From: DAHUXT01 sp036378295
GTDB taxonomy: Bacteria; Chloroflexota; Ktedonobacteria; Ktedonobacterales; JADMIN01
Assembly: GCA_036378295.1 (NCBI GenBank)
Contig: DASUWS010000203.1
Coordinates: 1-64,000, forward strand
Direction: 5' to 3'
Length of the DNA: 64,000 bases
Each line of letters begins with the position of its first letter. Within the stretch, counting starts at the first letter, position 1. Shown here piece by piece: positions 44,417-52,983 of this stretch. The translations under genes were made by a program, and so were the position numbers. The notes beneath the pieces were generated by a model. That model ran no database searches, was not told the DNA's origin, and saw only the letters and a list, made by a program, of their open reading frames with translations.

Positions 44417-44959
44417 CTAAATGCCGTGGAACGAGGGGCGCTGGTAGGCGGGACGCGGGCCAGTATAACCCGGCGCGGCATGCTCGGCGGTGACGACTGT
44501 CTTGATGTTGCCGCGCACGTTGAACTCCGCCACGACGCGCATCCAACGGGGCGCCAGCACGCCTACCAGATCGTCGAGTATGTCATTGGTGGCTGCTTCA
44601 TGGCTGAGCGCGCGGTCGCGGTAGCTATTGATATAGAGCTTCAGGCTTTTGAGCTCCACAACCGATGGCCCAGGCACGTAATCAATGACAATCGTGGCGA
44701 AGTCGGGAAAGCCAGAGCGCGGACAGACGCAGGTAAACTCCGGGATCTCGAAGTGGATAACGTAGTCGCGCCCGGAGCGGGGATTGGGCCAGGGCTCCAG
44801 CCGATTCTCCGCGATCTCCTCGCGCCCATAGACGCCCGGAGTACGCGGGCGCTGGCCGTTCTCGTTCCGCTCGGTCTGCCGCTCGGTCTGTGTCTGCGTG
44901 TGTGTCTGTTGTTGTGTTTCTTGGTGTGTATGTCGCGCTGTCTTGTCAGCCTTTGCCAT
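44417..44959 (-). CDS. queF: NADPH-dependent 7-cyano-7-deazaguanine reductase, QueF type I
   Basis: Reduces preQ0 to preQ1 in queuosine biosynthesis, in the cytosol. Core signatures are FTCVCPRSGFPDFATIVIDY (nucleophilic Cys and catalytic Asp), ELKSLKLYINSYRDRALSHEAATNDI and FNVRGNIKTVV. The C-terminal 20 residues are Pro/Gly/Tyr-rich. The N-terminal 38 residues are unusual: a hydrophilic Thr/Gln/His stretch (THQETQQQTHTQTQTERQ), not seen in model QueF proteins. No queC, queD or queE gene lies near. It may import preQ0 or make it from genes elsewhere. Confidence 0.92.
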   Translation of the reverse strand: MAKADKTARHTHQETQQQTHTQTQTERQTERNENGQRPRTPGVYGREEIAENRLEPWPNPRSGRDYVIHFEIPEFTCVCPRSGFPDFATIVIDYVPGPSVVELKSLKLYINSYRDRALSHEAATNDILDDLVGVLAPRWMRVVAEFNVRGNIKTVVTAEHAAPGYTGPRPAYQRPSFHGI

Positions 44960-45080
44960 CTGTCTGTCTCTCCCCTGGATTCGTGCGCGGAGGCGCGCTT
45001 GCTCCCGGCGCTGCTCAACAGCACATTGTACCGCGTGACGACAGCCTAGGGGAAAGATGCTCTAGCGTTGTCTGAGCCGT

Positions 45081-45515
45081 CTATTTCAGCCGCGCTCCAC
45101 ACGCGGAGCAGAAGGCGGCGCTCCGTCGCACGCTGCGCCCGCAGGATGGGCACGCCATACGGCTGCTGCCGGGCGCGCTGGGATCGTCCTTGCGCTGCAC
45201 GTTGATGCTGATCGTGCCCGGCACGAACGTCTCGTTGCGAATCGCTGAGATATCGGCCTCGCCCTGGTTGATATCGTTATCGAGCCCACGCAGGCGAGCG
45301 GCAATGGCCTGGAGTGGCCCCTGAGTCAGCTCACCCCGGCGTTCCAGGTCCAGCAGCACCCCAGCAAGCTGCTCGACGACGGCGGAACGCTCGCGCCTCA
45401 GCAGATCGATTTCGCGCTGGCGGGCGCCAGTGCGGCGTACTTTATCAGCTTCCCAGGCGGCCCGCTCCACGGCAGTGCTCGCCACACGCTTGGCATTCTC
45501 GAACATGTCCTGCAT
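45081..45515 (-). CDS. Coiled-coil zinc-ribbon protein
   Basis: A 144-aa protein with a helical, probably coiled-coil N-terminal two-thirds (AWEADKVRRTGARQREIDLLRRERSAV and GLDNDINQGEADISAIR) and a C-terminal zinc ribbon MACPSCGRSVRRSAAFCSACGARL. Similar small proteins occur widely in Chloroflexota, with no known reaction. GAGGAG precedes the ATG by nine bases. It begins only 6 bp after the YraN gene, so it is co-transcribed with it. Confidence 0.75.
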   Translation of the reverse strand: MQDMFENAKRVASTAVERAAWEADKVRRTGARQREIDLLRRERSAVVEQLAGVLLDLERRGELTQGPLQAIAARLRGLDNDINQGEADISAIRNETFVPGTISINVQRKDDPSAPGSSRMACPSCGRSVRRSAAFCSACGARLK

Positions 45516-45521
45516 CGTGAA

Positions 45522-45914
45522 CTACTCCTCTAGCGCAACAGCGCTGCGATAGTGGCGTACACTGATCAGTCGCCCCTGCCCATCGAGTTGTATCGCCACG
45601 ACATCAATACGACAGGACTGCGTCTCGCGCTGCTGTTCCATAAGATAACTCTGTGCGGCGGCGATGAGATGGGCGCGCTTGGTGGCGGTAATGGCCTCTT
45701 CCGGTGCGCCGTGCGCCACTCCCCGGCGTGTCTTGACCTCCACAAACACCAGTTCGCCCTGCTCTTCAGCGACGACATCCAGCTCACCATAGGCACAGCG
45801 CCAGTTGCGCGCCAGCACCCGATAGCCTCGTGCCTCCAGCCAGCCAGCGGCCAGCCGCTCGCCGGCGCTGCCCAGCGTTGCCGTTGCCCGCGCGGTTGCC
45901 TTCTGACGTGTCAT
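45522..45914 (-). CDS. YraN/UPF0102 family nuclease-fold protein
   Basis: A 130-aa protein of the YraN (UPF0102) family with a restriction-endonuclease-like fold: GERLAAGWLEARGYRVLARNWR, then ELDVVAEEQGELVFVEVKTRRG (the Asp and ExK metal site) and KRAHLIAAAQSYL. Proposed as a Holliday-junction or DNA-processing nuclease but not proven. The ATG at 45914 has AAAGGG six bases upstream. It lies 5' of the zinc-ribbon gene, with a 6-bp gap. Confidence 0.88.
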   Translation of the reverse strand: MTRQKATARATATLGSAGERLAAGWLEARGYRVLARNWRCAYGELDVVAEEQGELVFVEVKTRRGVAHGAPEEAITATKRAHLIAAAQSYLMEQQRETQSCRIDVVAIQLDGQGRLISVRHYRSAVALEE

Positions 45915-46133
45915 CGGCGACCCTTTCTCCATGATTGGCGCGCAAGGCACTCTCCCTGCACATACGTATCAGACGGTCTCTGGGTGGCACCTCACCTGTT
46001 CGCGGGGCGCCGCGACTACCCAACAGTCCACTCGCGCAACGTAGCGCCAGCAGGAACGTTCCATGAATAGGACTTCATGCGTCACACAGTCCGTGCTATA
46101 CACTGCAGATATAGATGAAAGAAGGCTCGTCTC

Positions 46134-46853
46134 ATGAGTAGCGCCAGGAAAGCATCTCCAACCATTGTCTTGCTTCACGGGTCAGGCGATGATGCGCATG
46201 TCTGGGATGCGCTCGTTGCCTGCCTGCCGCAGTATACCGCGATCGCGCTGGACCTGCCGGGCCACGGCAGCCTGACGAGCCGCCCAGGCCCCGCGATAAT
46301 GTCCGTGGACGATTACGCCGGGGCGGTACGCGCCGAGATGGCACGGCGTGCTATCGAGCATGTCTGTCTGGTGGGCCATTCGCTAGGGAGTGCGATTGCG
46401 CTGCGCATGGCGGTGGACTATCCGGCGCTGGTGAGCCGGCTGCTGCTGGTCGGCGGCGGCGCGCGACTGCGTGTATTGCCCGCGTTGCTTGCGGAGGCAA
46501 AAGCTACCCCGGATTCTGCCAAGTGGCAGCTCGTCGAGATGGCTTTCGCGCCTGCCCACCAGCAACAGGCGCGCGAATTCTTCGAACAGCGCACTCCAAC
46601 CGCGCCGGGCATGCTCCATCGTGATCTCGCCGCCTGCGATGCGTTCGACATGATGAGCGAGCTAGGCCACATCGCGCAGCCGACGCTGGTGGTGACGGGC
46701 GAAGAGGATCGCCTGACGCCGCCCAAATACGCGCGCTTCCTTGCCGAGCATCTGGACAACGCACGCCTCGTGCTGATCCCGAACGCGGGCCACTACGCCC
46801 AGATCGAAGCGCCTGAGGCCATCGCCGAGGCGATGCGCGACTGGCTAGGATAG
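46134..46853 (+). CDS. Alpha/beta hydrolase
   Basis: A 239-aa alpha/beta-hydrolase-fold protein. The oxyanion strand is TIVLLHGSGDDAHVWD, the nucleophile elbow CLVGHSLGSAIAL, the acid VTGEEDRLTPPKYA and the catalytic His NAGHYAQIEAPEAI. A lid segment lies between about residues 120 and 175. The family covers esterases, haloperoxidases and C-C bond hydrolases; the substrate is unknown. GAAGG precedes the ATG. Confidence 0.88.
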   Translation: MSSARKASPTIVLLHGSGDDAHVWDALVACLPQYTAIALDLPGHGSLTSRPGPAIMSVDDYAGAVRAEMARRAIEHVCLVGHSLGSAIALRMAVDYPALVSRLLLVGGGARLRVLPALLAEAKATPDSAKWQLVEMAFAPAHQQQAREFFEQRTPTAPGMLHRDLAACDAFDMMSELGHIAQPTLVVTGEEDRLTPPKYARFLAEHLDNARLVLIPNAGHYAQIEAPEAIAEAMRDWLG

Positions 46854-46882
46854 CCACCAGCCTTCCGCCCACGCACCGAGCT

Positions 46883-47143
46883 TTACTCCCGCAGCCGCCG
46901 TCGCTCGATAGTCTCGATCTCAGCCCGTATCGCCTCACACACGCCGATCAGCCGCTGCGCCTCCATCCCCAGTGATTCGTCGAGCGTGGGCTGGAGCAAT
47001 ATTGCCTGTGCCATGAGGCGCATCACTTGTTCGAGGTGCGCCATCGCCTGATGAAGAAGCATTTCCGCATCAGCGGTGGTGGTATAGGGTATTTCAGCGC
47101 TTGCCGCGACGATGGGCGACGTGTTGCGGAGAGACTTTGGCAT
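46883..47143 (-). CDS. Small helical hypothetical protein
   Basis: An 86-aa soluble protein, mostly helical (MLLHQAMAHLEQVMRLMAQAILLQ and EAQRLIGVCEAIRAEIETIERR). No known motif. AGGA lies six bases before the ATG. It is convergent with the hydrolase gene. Confidence 0.5.
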   Translation of the reverse strand: MPKSLRNTSPIVAASAEIPYTTTADAEMLLHQAMAHLEQVMRLMAQAILLQPTLDESLGMEAQRLIGVCEAIRAEIETIERRRLRE

Positions 47144-47354
47144 AGCGAATCCTGCTCCTCTTGCTCAGGCAGCGTTTCACCGCCTCCATGCACAACTCCA
47201 TTCATAGGAGATGTTGAGCCGAGCAAGATAACGTTATCCAGAACGCCTTTTGCCAGCGAACATAGGCTGAACGGGCTAGCCGTGAGGGGACCAGACTGCA
47301 AGAATCGGGTAAGCGCCCCCAAAGCTCCTCACCTATGCACCACCAACAACAACG

Positions 47355-47394
47355 GCGCCCTCATCCCTCCACAATGGGAGAAAGGTGAGGGCGC
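47355..47394 (-). terminator. Hairpin after the S41 protease gene
   Basis: Perfect 9-bp arms GCGCCCTCA (47355-47363) / TGAGGGCGC (47386-47394) lie 26 bp past the minus-strand S41 stop. The following sequence on that strand is G/T-rich rather than a clean T-run. Confidence 0.5.
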
Positions 47395-47419
47395 ATGGGA
47401 TATCCCCGCCGGAGACGTG

Positions 47420-48793
47420 TTATGCGGCGGGTTGCTGCAGATTCTGCCCGCTGATGTCTTCCAGTCCTTTGATCAACTGGGTGTCGCCTGACTGCTCGAT
47501 CTGAGTGAGCGAGTATTGCAGATTCTGCGCGACCAGCGCCGAGACCGGCACCACGCTCTTGGGCAGTGTCACTGGCTGGTCTGGCGTGATGCCCTTGTTG
47601 TAGATGGAGGTGCCGTCTGGCAGCAGGAACTCCGCCGTGCCAATGAGGAGTACCGAGCCATCGGAGAGCTGGAACGGCTCCAGCACGGTTCCGGTGCCAA
47701 AGGTCTTCTCGCCGATGACATGGACCTCTGGGCGGTTGACCTTGATCGCGCCCGTCACGATTTCCGCCGCGCTGGCGGTGTTGTTGTTCACGAGAATCGC
47801 CAGCGGCATATCAGTAGCCAGCCCGCCAGATTTCACCGCCTCGGTCTGACGATCCGTCCTGCTGCGCACGATCAGCACATTCTTGTCCTTGCCCGCCGGA
47901 ATGAACTCGCTGGCGACCGAGACCGCCTCGGTGAGATAGCCGCCGGGGTTATCGCGCAAATCCAGCACGATGCCCTGCACGTGCGCCGCTTTCGCCTCCT
48001 TGAGCTTCTGCCTCAGCTCAGAATCAGCGCCCTGGGCAAACTGCGTAATCTGGATGAAGGCGATATTGAGCGTCGGCACGATATAGCTGACCACAATCGG
48101 CGCGGTGAAATTGGCGCGCGCCAGCGTGACGTCGAAGACGCTGGAGAGCTTGCCCTCAGTGCGCTTGATGGTCAGCGTCACCGACGTGCCCTCCTTGCCG
48201 CCGATGAGCGGACGCACCTGGTCAATCGTCATGCCAGTGATGTCTTTGTGGTCCACCGCGACGATGAAATCACCCGGCTTCAGCTTGCCGCTCTTGGCCG
48301 CTGGCGAGTTGGGGATGACGGCATCGATACGCAGGGGGTCTTTGCCGCCGCCGCTCAGGTAAACGCCGATACCCACCGTCGAGGAATTGTTGAGCTGGTT
48401 CTGCTCCGCTTCGTACTCCGCCTTGGTCTGGAAGCGGCTATGCCCGGTGTCGCCGAGGCTGTTCACCATGGCGTCAATCGCGGCATAGGCCATCTTCTTG
48501 GTATTGAGCTTGTCCGTCACGACGAAGTTGTTGGTGATGTCGTCCCACGCCTGCACGATCAGATGCTCGTCGCTCGTGGGCGAAACATAGTTATTCCGGT
48601 TGACGAAGGCGTTGCCGAACCAACCCGACGCAAACGCGACGATCACCAGGAGCGAGGTCACGACCGTCTGCCAGAGCATGCCGCGCGCATTATTCTGCCG
48701 CTGGGCATAATACTGCTCCTCTGGCGAGGGTTGCGGCGATGGAGAGGGGTACCCTGGTGGGGGCGCCTGCACATCGTTCGGGTTGTTCAGCAC
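47420..48793 (-). CDS. S41-family carboxyl-terminal processing peptidase
   Basis: A 457-aa membrane-anchored protease. A cytosolic Pro-rich N-terminus (about 40 residues) leads to one helix (LWQTVVTSLLVIVAFASGWFG), then an N-terminal domain, a PDZ domain around 140-235 (VIPNSPAAKSGKLKPGDFIVAVD) and the S41 core. The catalytic Ser is in NNNTASAAEIV (about residue 341) and the Lys in GEKTFGTGTV (about 363). It trims C-termini of extracytoplasmic proteins. The GTG start has GGAGG eight bases upstream. A triple 11-bp repeat lies just 5' of it. Confidence 0.92.
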   Translation of the reverse strand: MLNNPNDVQAPPPGYPSPSPQPSPEEQYYAQRQNNARGMLWQTVVTSLLVIVAFASGWFGNAFVNRNNYVSPTSDEHLIVQAWDDITNNFVVTDKLNTKKMAYAAIDAMVNSLGDTGHSRFQTKAEYEAEQNQLNNSSTVGIGVYLSGGGKDPLRIDAVIPNSPAAKSGKLKPGDFIVAVDHKDITGMTIDQVRPLIGGKEGTSVTLTIKRTEGKLSSVFDVTLARANFTAPIVVSYIVPTLNIAFIQITQFAQGADSELRQKLKEAKAAHVQGIVLDLRDNPGGYLTEAVSVASEFIPAGKDKNVLIVRSRTDRQTEAVKSGGLATDMPLAILVNNNTASAAEIVTGAIKVNRPEVHVIGEKTFGTGTVLEPFQLSDGSVLLIGTAEFLLPDGTSIYNKGITPDQPVTLPKSVVPVSALVAQNLQYSLTQIEQSGDTQLIKGLEDISGQNLQQPAA

Positions 48794-48811
48794 GTCGTCG
48801 TCCTCCGGTCA

Positions 48812-48844
48812 ATCATATCCTGATCATATCCTGATCATATCCTG
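48812..48844. repeat. Three 11-bp direct repeats before the S41 gene
   Basis: ATCATATCCTG occurs three times without interruption at 48812-48844. On the gene strand each unit reads AGGATATGATC-like and contains TATGAT, which resembles a -10 box; adjacent units also form TGATCA. The repeats start 19 bp upstream of the S41 start codon. It may be a repeated operator or an unstable promoter. Confidence 0.6.
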
Positions 48845-49043
48845 GGTAGGTGTACTCGTCCTGGGTATTCACTGCCGCACCAGACAGCGAAAGCATCGCT
48901 ACCCAAGTATACGCGTGAATGGCAGCGTGGGTAGTCCGCACTAGAGAGACGGGTGATCCAGGTCACATTGATTTGCGTTTCCTCAGCTGCGGCATGGTTT
49001 TCCTGTGGAATGCGGGCCGCGCGCCTCCCTGAAGAGCATAAAA

Positions 49044-49073
49044 GCGCCGGAGTCCGTAAGGGAACCCCGGCGC
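49044..49073 (-). terminator. Rho-independent terminator of the peptide-binding protein gene
   Basis: A 7-bp stem GCGCCGG (49044-49050) / CCGGCGC (49067-49073), followed on the minus strand by TTTTAT, 31 bp past the stop codon. Confidence 0.75.
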
Positions 49074-49103
49074 CAGGAAACCTCGTGTGGTGAGACCTCC
49101 GCG

Positions 49104-50933
49104 TCAATGGTTGGCGATGTAGACGTTCGCCCAGGCGATGTCAACCATCAGACCCTGCGAGTTGAGGCCGAAGCCTCGCACCCACGGGCGCATGCGCCAG
49201 AAGAGCTTCGCCTGCTCGTAAGGAATCCACGGCACCTCCTCCACGACCATCTGCTCAGCCTGGTTATACAGCCCCATCCGCTTATCCTGATTCTGCTCAC
49301 TATCAGCCTGCCTGAAGAGCTGGTCGAGCTGAGCATTCTTGATCTGAGAGTAGTTCGCCGGCGAGTTCGACATGAACTGGAGTGAGAGCCAGTCTTGCGG
49401 GTCGGGATAGTCGGCGGCCCAGCCGAGAATCCACATCTGATACGGGTTCGGGACGCTGAAAATCGCCTTACCAAAGTCATCGGGTTTCGTCGGGACCACC
49501 TGGATGTTGAGGCCCAGGATGGTGTTCCACTGCTGAGCCGCAAAGGTGGCGATGGCCACACGCGTCTGGTTCGATGCAGAGACGTGAATCTCGATGGGCT
49601 GTTTCTGATTGCCTGTGATGTAGGGACACTCCGCGGGCATCTGGAAGGTGATCGGGTCCGTCTTACAGGTTGCCTGCGCCGCCTTGAGCAGATTCTGCGC
49701 CTCGGTCTGATTGCCCGTCAACGACTGCGTTGGGTCGCTTCCAGGCGTCAGCAGACCAGAGTTGAAGCCCGGCATGCCTTTGGGCACGATATGATTGGTC
49801 GGAATCGCGCCACCATTCTCGACCCGGTCCACCAGCAATTGCTTATTGAGCGAGAGGGAAAGCGCCTGGCGAACCTGCTTGTTGTTCATCGGCGGCTGGT
49901 TGAAATTGAGGCCGAAATAGGTCTCGGCGAGGAACGGAACCTCGTTGAAGTCGCTCTGGCCGCGCGCCGTGAAATAGCTCTGCACGGGCACGTCGGTAAA
50001 GTCATACTTGCCTGAGCGATAGTCCTTGTACTCGGAGTCCACCGACGCGTAGAGCGGGCGGATCACTTTCTTCAGCGTCAGATTCTTGCCCCAGGCCTGC
50101 TCCCAATAGGGGTTCGGCTCCAGGATGATCCGCTGCGGACTGGATGAGGCGTCGTACTGAGCTACCTTGAATGGCCCATTGGTGCCGCCTTCGTCCAGAT
50201 GCTGCACCCACGTGCCGTTAGGATAGCGATCGACGAGCTTCTTCTCGACCGGATAGGAGGTTGGATAGGTCAGCGCCTCCATGAAGTAGGCAACCGGAGC
50301 ATCGAGACGGATCTGCAGCGTCAGCGGATCGAGCACGCTCACGCCGAAGTTCGGATCGGTGCCTGGCCCAACGATGGACTGGGTCCTGGTGCCACTGTTA
50401 TAATCGGCCCCGCCGACGATATGGCCGAGGAAGTTCTGGATGAGTCCCGGGGAGCAGAATCCCGTGCCGCCTGGTGCAGGACCGTACGTAGCTTTGTCGA
50501 GCACATCGCACAGGTGTGGATCGAAGGCGCGACTGAGGCTATAGGCAAAGTCCGTCGCCGTGAGCGGCGTGCCATCGCTGAAATGCATGTTTTGCCGCAG
50601 ATGGAAGGTATAAATCTTCCCGGTCGTATCCACAGTCCAGTCGGTGGCAGCGTCACCAACCACCGTCAAATCCGGCGAGAACGTCACCAGCCCGGAATAG
50701 AGCATGTCGGTGAATGTCGAGTCCGCCAGGTAGGCTACCGCGTGCGGATCGAGCACCACCTGATTCACGTTGTCCGAGCGCGTGTATGGATAGACGAAGG
50801 TCTGGTCGTCGGCCAGCGGCGGCCCTCCGTTGCCTGATGTGCCACACGCCGCGAGCAGCAGCGGTAGCAGCCCAGCCAGCAGCACCAATCCTCTTACCAA
50901 ACGCTGATGTCGAAGTGTCTGTTTTCCCTTCAC
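49104..50933 (-). CDS. Oligopeptide ABC transporter substrate-binding lipoprotein
   Basis: A 609-aa family 5 solute-binding protein (OppA/DppA type). A lipoprotein signal peptide is seen in the first 30 residues (VRGLVLLAGLLPLLLAAC). The mature part has the signature region VVGDAATDWTVDTTGKIYTFHLRQNMHFSDGTPLTATDFAYSLSRAFDP. The ending WGKNL, NKQVRQALSLSLNKQ and MWILGWAADYPDPQDWL are family-typical. It binds peptides outside the membrane. The permease and ATPase genes are not adjacent, so it is an orphan here. I chose the GTG at 50933, which has AAAGGAG five bases upstream; the longer frame to 51110 is not supported. Confidence 0.92.
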   Translation of the reverse strand: MKGKQTLRHQRLVRGLVLLAGLLPLLLAACGTSGNGGPPLADDQTFVYPYTRSDNVNQVVLDPHAVAYLADSTFTDMLYSGLVTFSPDLTVVGDAATDWTVDTTGKIYTFHLRQNMHFSDGTPLTATDFAYSLSRAFDPHLCDVLDKATYGPAPGGTGFCSPGLIQNFLGHIVGGADYNSGTRTQSIVGPGTDPNFGVSVLDPLTLQIRLDAPVAYFMEALTYPTSYPVEKKLVDRYPNGTWVQHLDEGGTNGPFKVAQYDASSSPQRIILEPNPYWEQAWGKNLTLKKVIRPLYASVDSEYKDYRSGKYDFTDVPVQSYFTARGQSDFNEVPFLAETYFGLNFNQPPMNNKQVRQALSLSLNKQLLVDRVENGGAIPTNHIVPKGMPGFNSGLLTPGSDPTQSLTGNQTEAQNLLKAAQATCKTDPITFQMPAECPYITGNQKQPIEIHVSASNQTRVAIATFAAQQWNTILGLNIQVVPTKPDDFGKAIFSVPNPYQMWILGWAADYPDPQDWLSLQFMSNSPANYSQIKNAQLDQLFRQADSEQNQDKRMGLYNQAEQMVVEEVPWIPYEQAKLFWRMRPWVRGFGLNSQGLMVDIAWANVYIANH

Positions 50934-51155
50934 ACCCGCTCCTTTACAGTGCCCGGCTGCTTCAATCCGGTCCACGAGGCGTGACCGTCGCATGCAGGCA
51001 ATCCTCCCAGCCCAACCCAACGCCGCAGGGGCGACAGATAGAAAAACACTCCCGATGGAGGCTCTTCGCAGGCTGATGCGCCGTCCAGCGGTTGCCAGGC
51101 GGAGCAACAACCTCTGTTTGCCCGCGCATCACCACTGGAAGACATATGCCTCGCG

Positions 51156-51184
51156 ATTGTATGCAACCATGATGCGCCTGTCAA
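51156..51184 (-). promoter_or_regulatory. Consensus-like promoter for the peptide-binding protein
   Basis: On the minus strand, TTGACA (51179-51184) and TACAAT (51156-51161) with a 17-bp spacer. The transcript would start near 51149, leaving a 5' leader of about 215 bases before the GTG at 50933. The rest of the 320-bp gap 50934-51253 shows nothing else. Confidence 0.75.
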
Positions 51185-51253
51185 ATCGCTAGCCACACTC
51201 AGCCTGATAAACCGCATATACCGCTTGATCCAGGTTGACCCCGCCGCACTCGC

Positions 51254-52348
51254 TCAGGCGACATAGTGCGTCATCGTATAGGTGCTGGCGAAATACGGGA
51301 ACGGATCAACTGGATTGTTATCCCACTCGACCATGAAGTGCAGGTGCGGGCCAGTAGACCAGCCGGTCGAACCCTCCAGCCCAATGGGATCACCCGCCAG
51401 CACGTGATCTCCTGGCTTGACCAGCACCTTCTGCATGTGTCCGTAGAGCGTTGAGATATGGTTGCAGTTATTGAGCTTCACCGACCATCCCAGGCCATTG
51501 GTGCCATCCCATCCGGCCCAGACAACCAAACCAGATTGTGCCGCATGGATCGTATTGCCGTCCGTAGCGGCGAGATCGTCGCCGTTGTGGTACCAGGAGA
51601 AGCCACGGACCCAGTGGGACCCCCAATTCGGGGAATACAGCTTGTAGCCCAGGGGATTGCCATGGCCATCAGGGCCGCAGGTTGTCTCCTCGTCGGGCGT
51701 GCCAGAGACGGAGTTCCACCAGTTCGACCCAAAGACATTGCCCCCACCCGAACTGGTCGTCACGATATAAGCAGGCGGGCGGTAGGTGGCGCCATAGGTA
51801 GGATCAGTGGGTATCTTATACGCTCTGCCAATAATGAGTTCCTGGCCCGCCAGCAGGCTATTGAGCTCATAGATGCCGCCAAGCTCCACGTGGAACTGCT
51901 TCGCGAGCGCTTCCACATCGTCGCCGGGCTGGGCGGTATAGTAGAAAAAGCTGTTCTTCTGCAGGACCATGGCGCCCGCGAGCGCCTGGAAGGCAGACAC
52001 CTGACCGGTAGCGCCGGTGCTCATCGGGGTGGCCGCGAAGATACCAGTCAGCAGGATAGCAGACATGAGTCCGATAACCGCCAGACGGAGCGAGAGCGGA
52101 CGCTCGCGCCGCTTGATGAACGGCGTGCCCATTGGGACGCCGTTGCCCGGCACGATAAGCGGCTCCGCATCGGAGAGCGGCACAGTGCTCAGTCCACCAT
52201 CCTTCCGTGGGACGAGCGCGCGCTCGGATGAGAAGTCCCATGCATCCTCCGCGCCCCGACCCATATTCCCATCTTCATTCCAGCGAGCGGCTGCACTGTA
52301 TCGCGAGTCATCATCATCTTGCTGATACCGCGAACGTCCCCTATCCAT
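51254..52348 (-). CDS. LysM-M23 family metallopeptidase
   Basis: A 364-aa membrane-anchored cell-wall hydrolase. The N-terminal 85 residues are hydrophilic, followed by one helix (LRLAVIGLMSAILLTGIFAA), a LysM-like domain (YTAQPGDDVEALAKQFHVEL through IIGRAYKIP) and an M23 zinc peptidase domain (YHNGDDLAATDGNTIHAAQSG, then GHMQKVLVKPGDHVLAGDPIG and GPHLHFMVEW). It cleaves peptidoglycan cross-bridges or, if inactive, activates amidases; metal residues look intact (His/Asp at YHNGDD and His of HLHF). It is a single gene on its strand. Confidence 0.9.
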   Translation of the reverse strand: MDRGRSRYQQDDDDSRYSAAARWNEDGNMGRGAEDAWDFSSERALVPRKDGGLSTVPLSDAEPLIVPGNGVPMGTPFIKRRERPLSLRLAVIGLMSAILLTGIFAATPMSTGATGQVSAFQALAGAMVLQKNSFFYYTAQPGDDVEALAKQFHVELGGIYELNSLLAGQELIIGRAYKIPTDPTYGATYRPPAYIVTTSSGGGNVFGSNWWNSVSGTPDEETTCGPDGHGNPLGYKLYSPNWGSHWVRGFSWYHNGDDLAATDGNTIHAAQSGLVVWAGWDGTNGLGWSVKLNNCNHISTLYGHMQKVLVKPGDHVLAGDPIGLEGSTGWSTGPHLHFMVEWDNNPVDPFPYFASTYTMTHYVA

Positions 52349-52983
52349 TCATCCCCTCCTCGAACAGGAGTCTGCCTCACATGCACACACATGGCAGTAT
52401 TCGCTTGCTGCCCAGAACAATCCGGAGATGACCCATTGGGGGATGTACCCCGTCTGAGGGAGTGTGGCGCTTGTAATACCCCTGCCATCCGCGCTGACCC
52501 CACCTAATCTGTCACCACGGTAGCCAATCGGGCTCCTGCCGTCAAGAAACTCAGCCAGAATGGCACAGGTGAGAACACATTTCGCATAGAGGCCACGAAC
52601 ACAACACGAACGAACACAACATGAAGAACGAGCGGCGCCAGCGCATGACACGTGTCCCAGCACGGCGAGATCATCGCGGATGCTCTCTGGCACCACGCCT
52701 CATCAATCCCAACAACGCGCTTATTCCAGCGATGGCCACATGTATCTCAGATGTATAGGCGGTATGGGCGATGTTGTGGCCCTGGAGATACATGGTACAA
52801 TTCACCTGGTCTTCGCTTTCGCAGTTATCACTGGCCTGCTCACTATCATCACTATCATCACCGTCATCGCGCTGTCGGGCCGTTGGGCGCGCAAGGCAGC
52901 ATCGCGGTTCCCATCCGGCGGCGAGATACGCGGCAGGTGGGCACATTCTCATCGGCTATACGGACTTCGACTTCGAGGAGTAC
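52349..52983. other. Intergenic region, 635 bp, with a promoter
   Basis: Between the M23 gene and the MFS gene, divergent. A promoter TTGTGG (52774-52779) / TACAAT (52796-52801, extended TGG) with a 16-bp spacer points toward the MFS gene. Frames that cross it (from 52680 and 52771) have no ribosome-binding sites. A short hydrophobic stretch is encoded around 52800-52870 in one frame, but I cannot support a separate gene. Confidence 0.5.
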
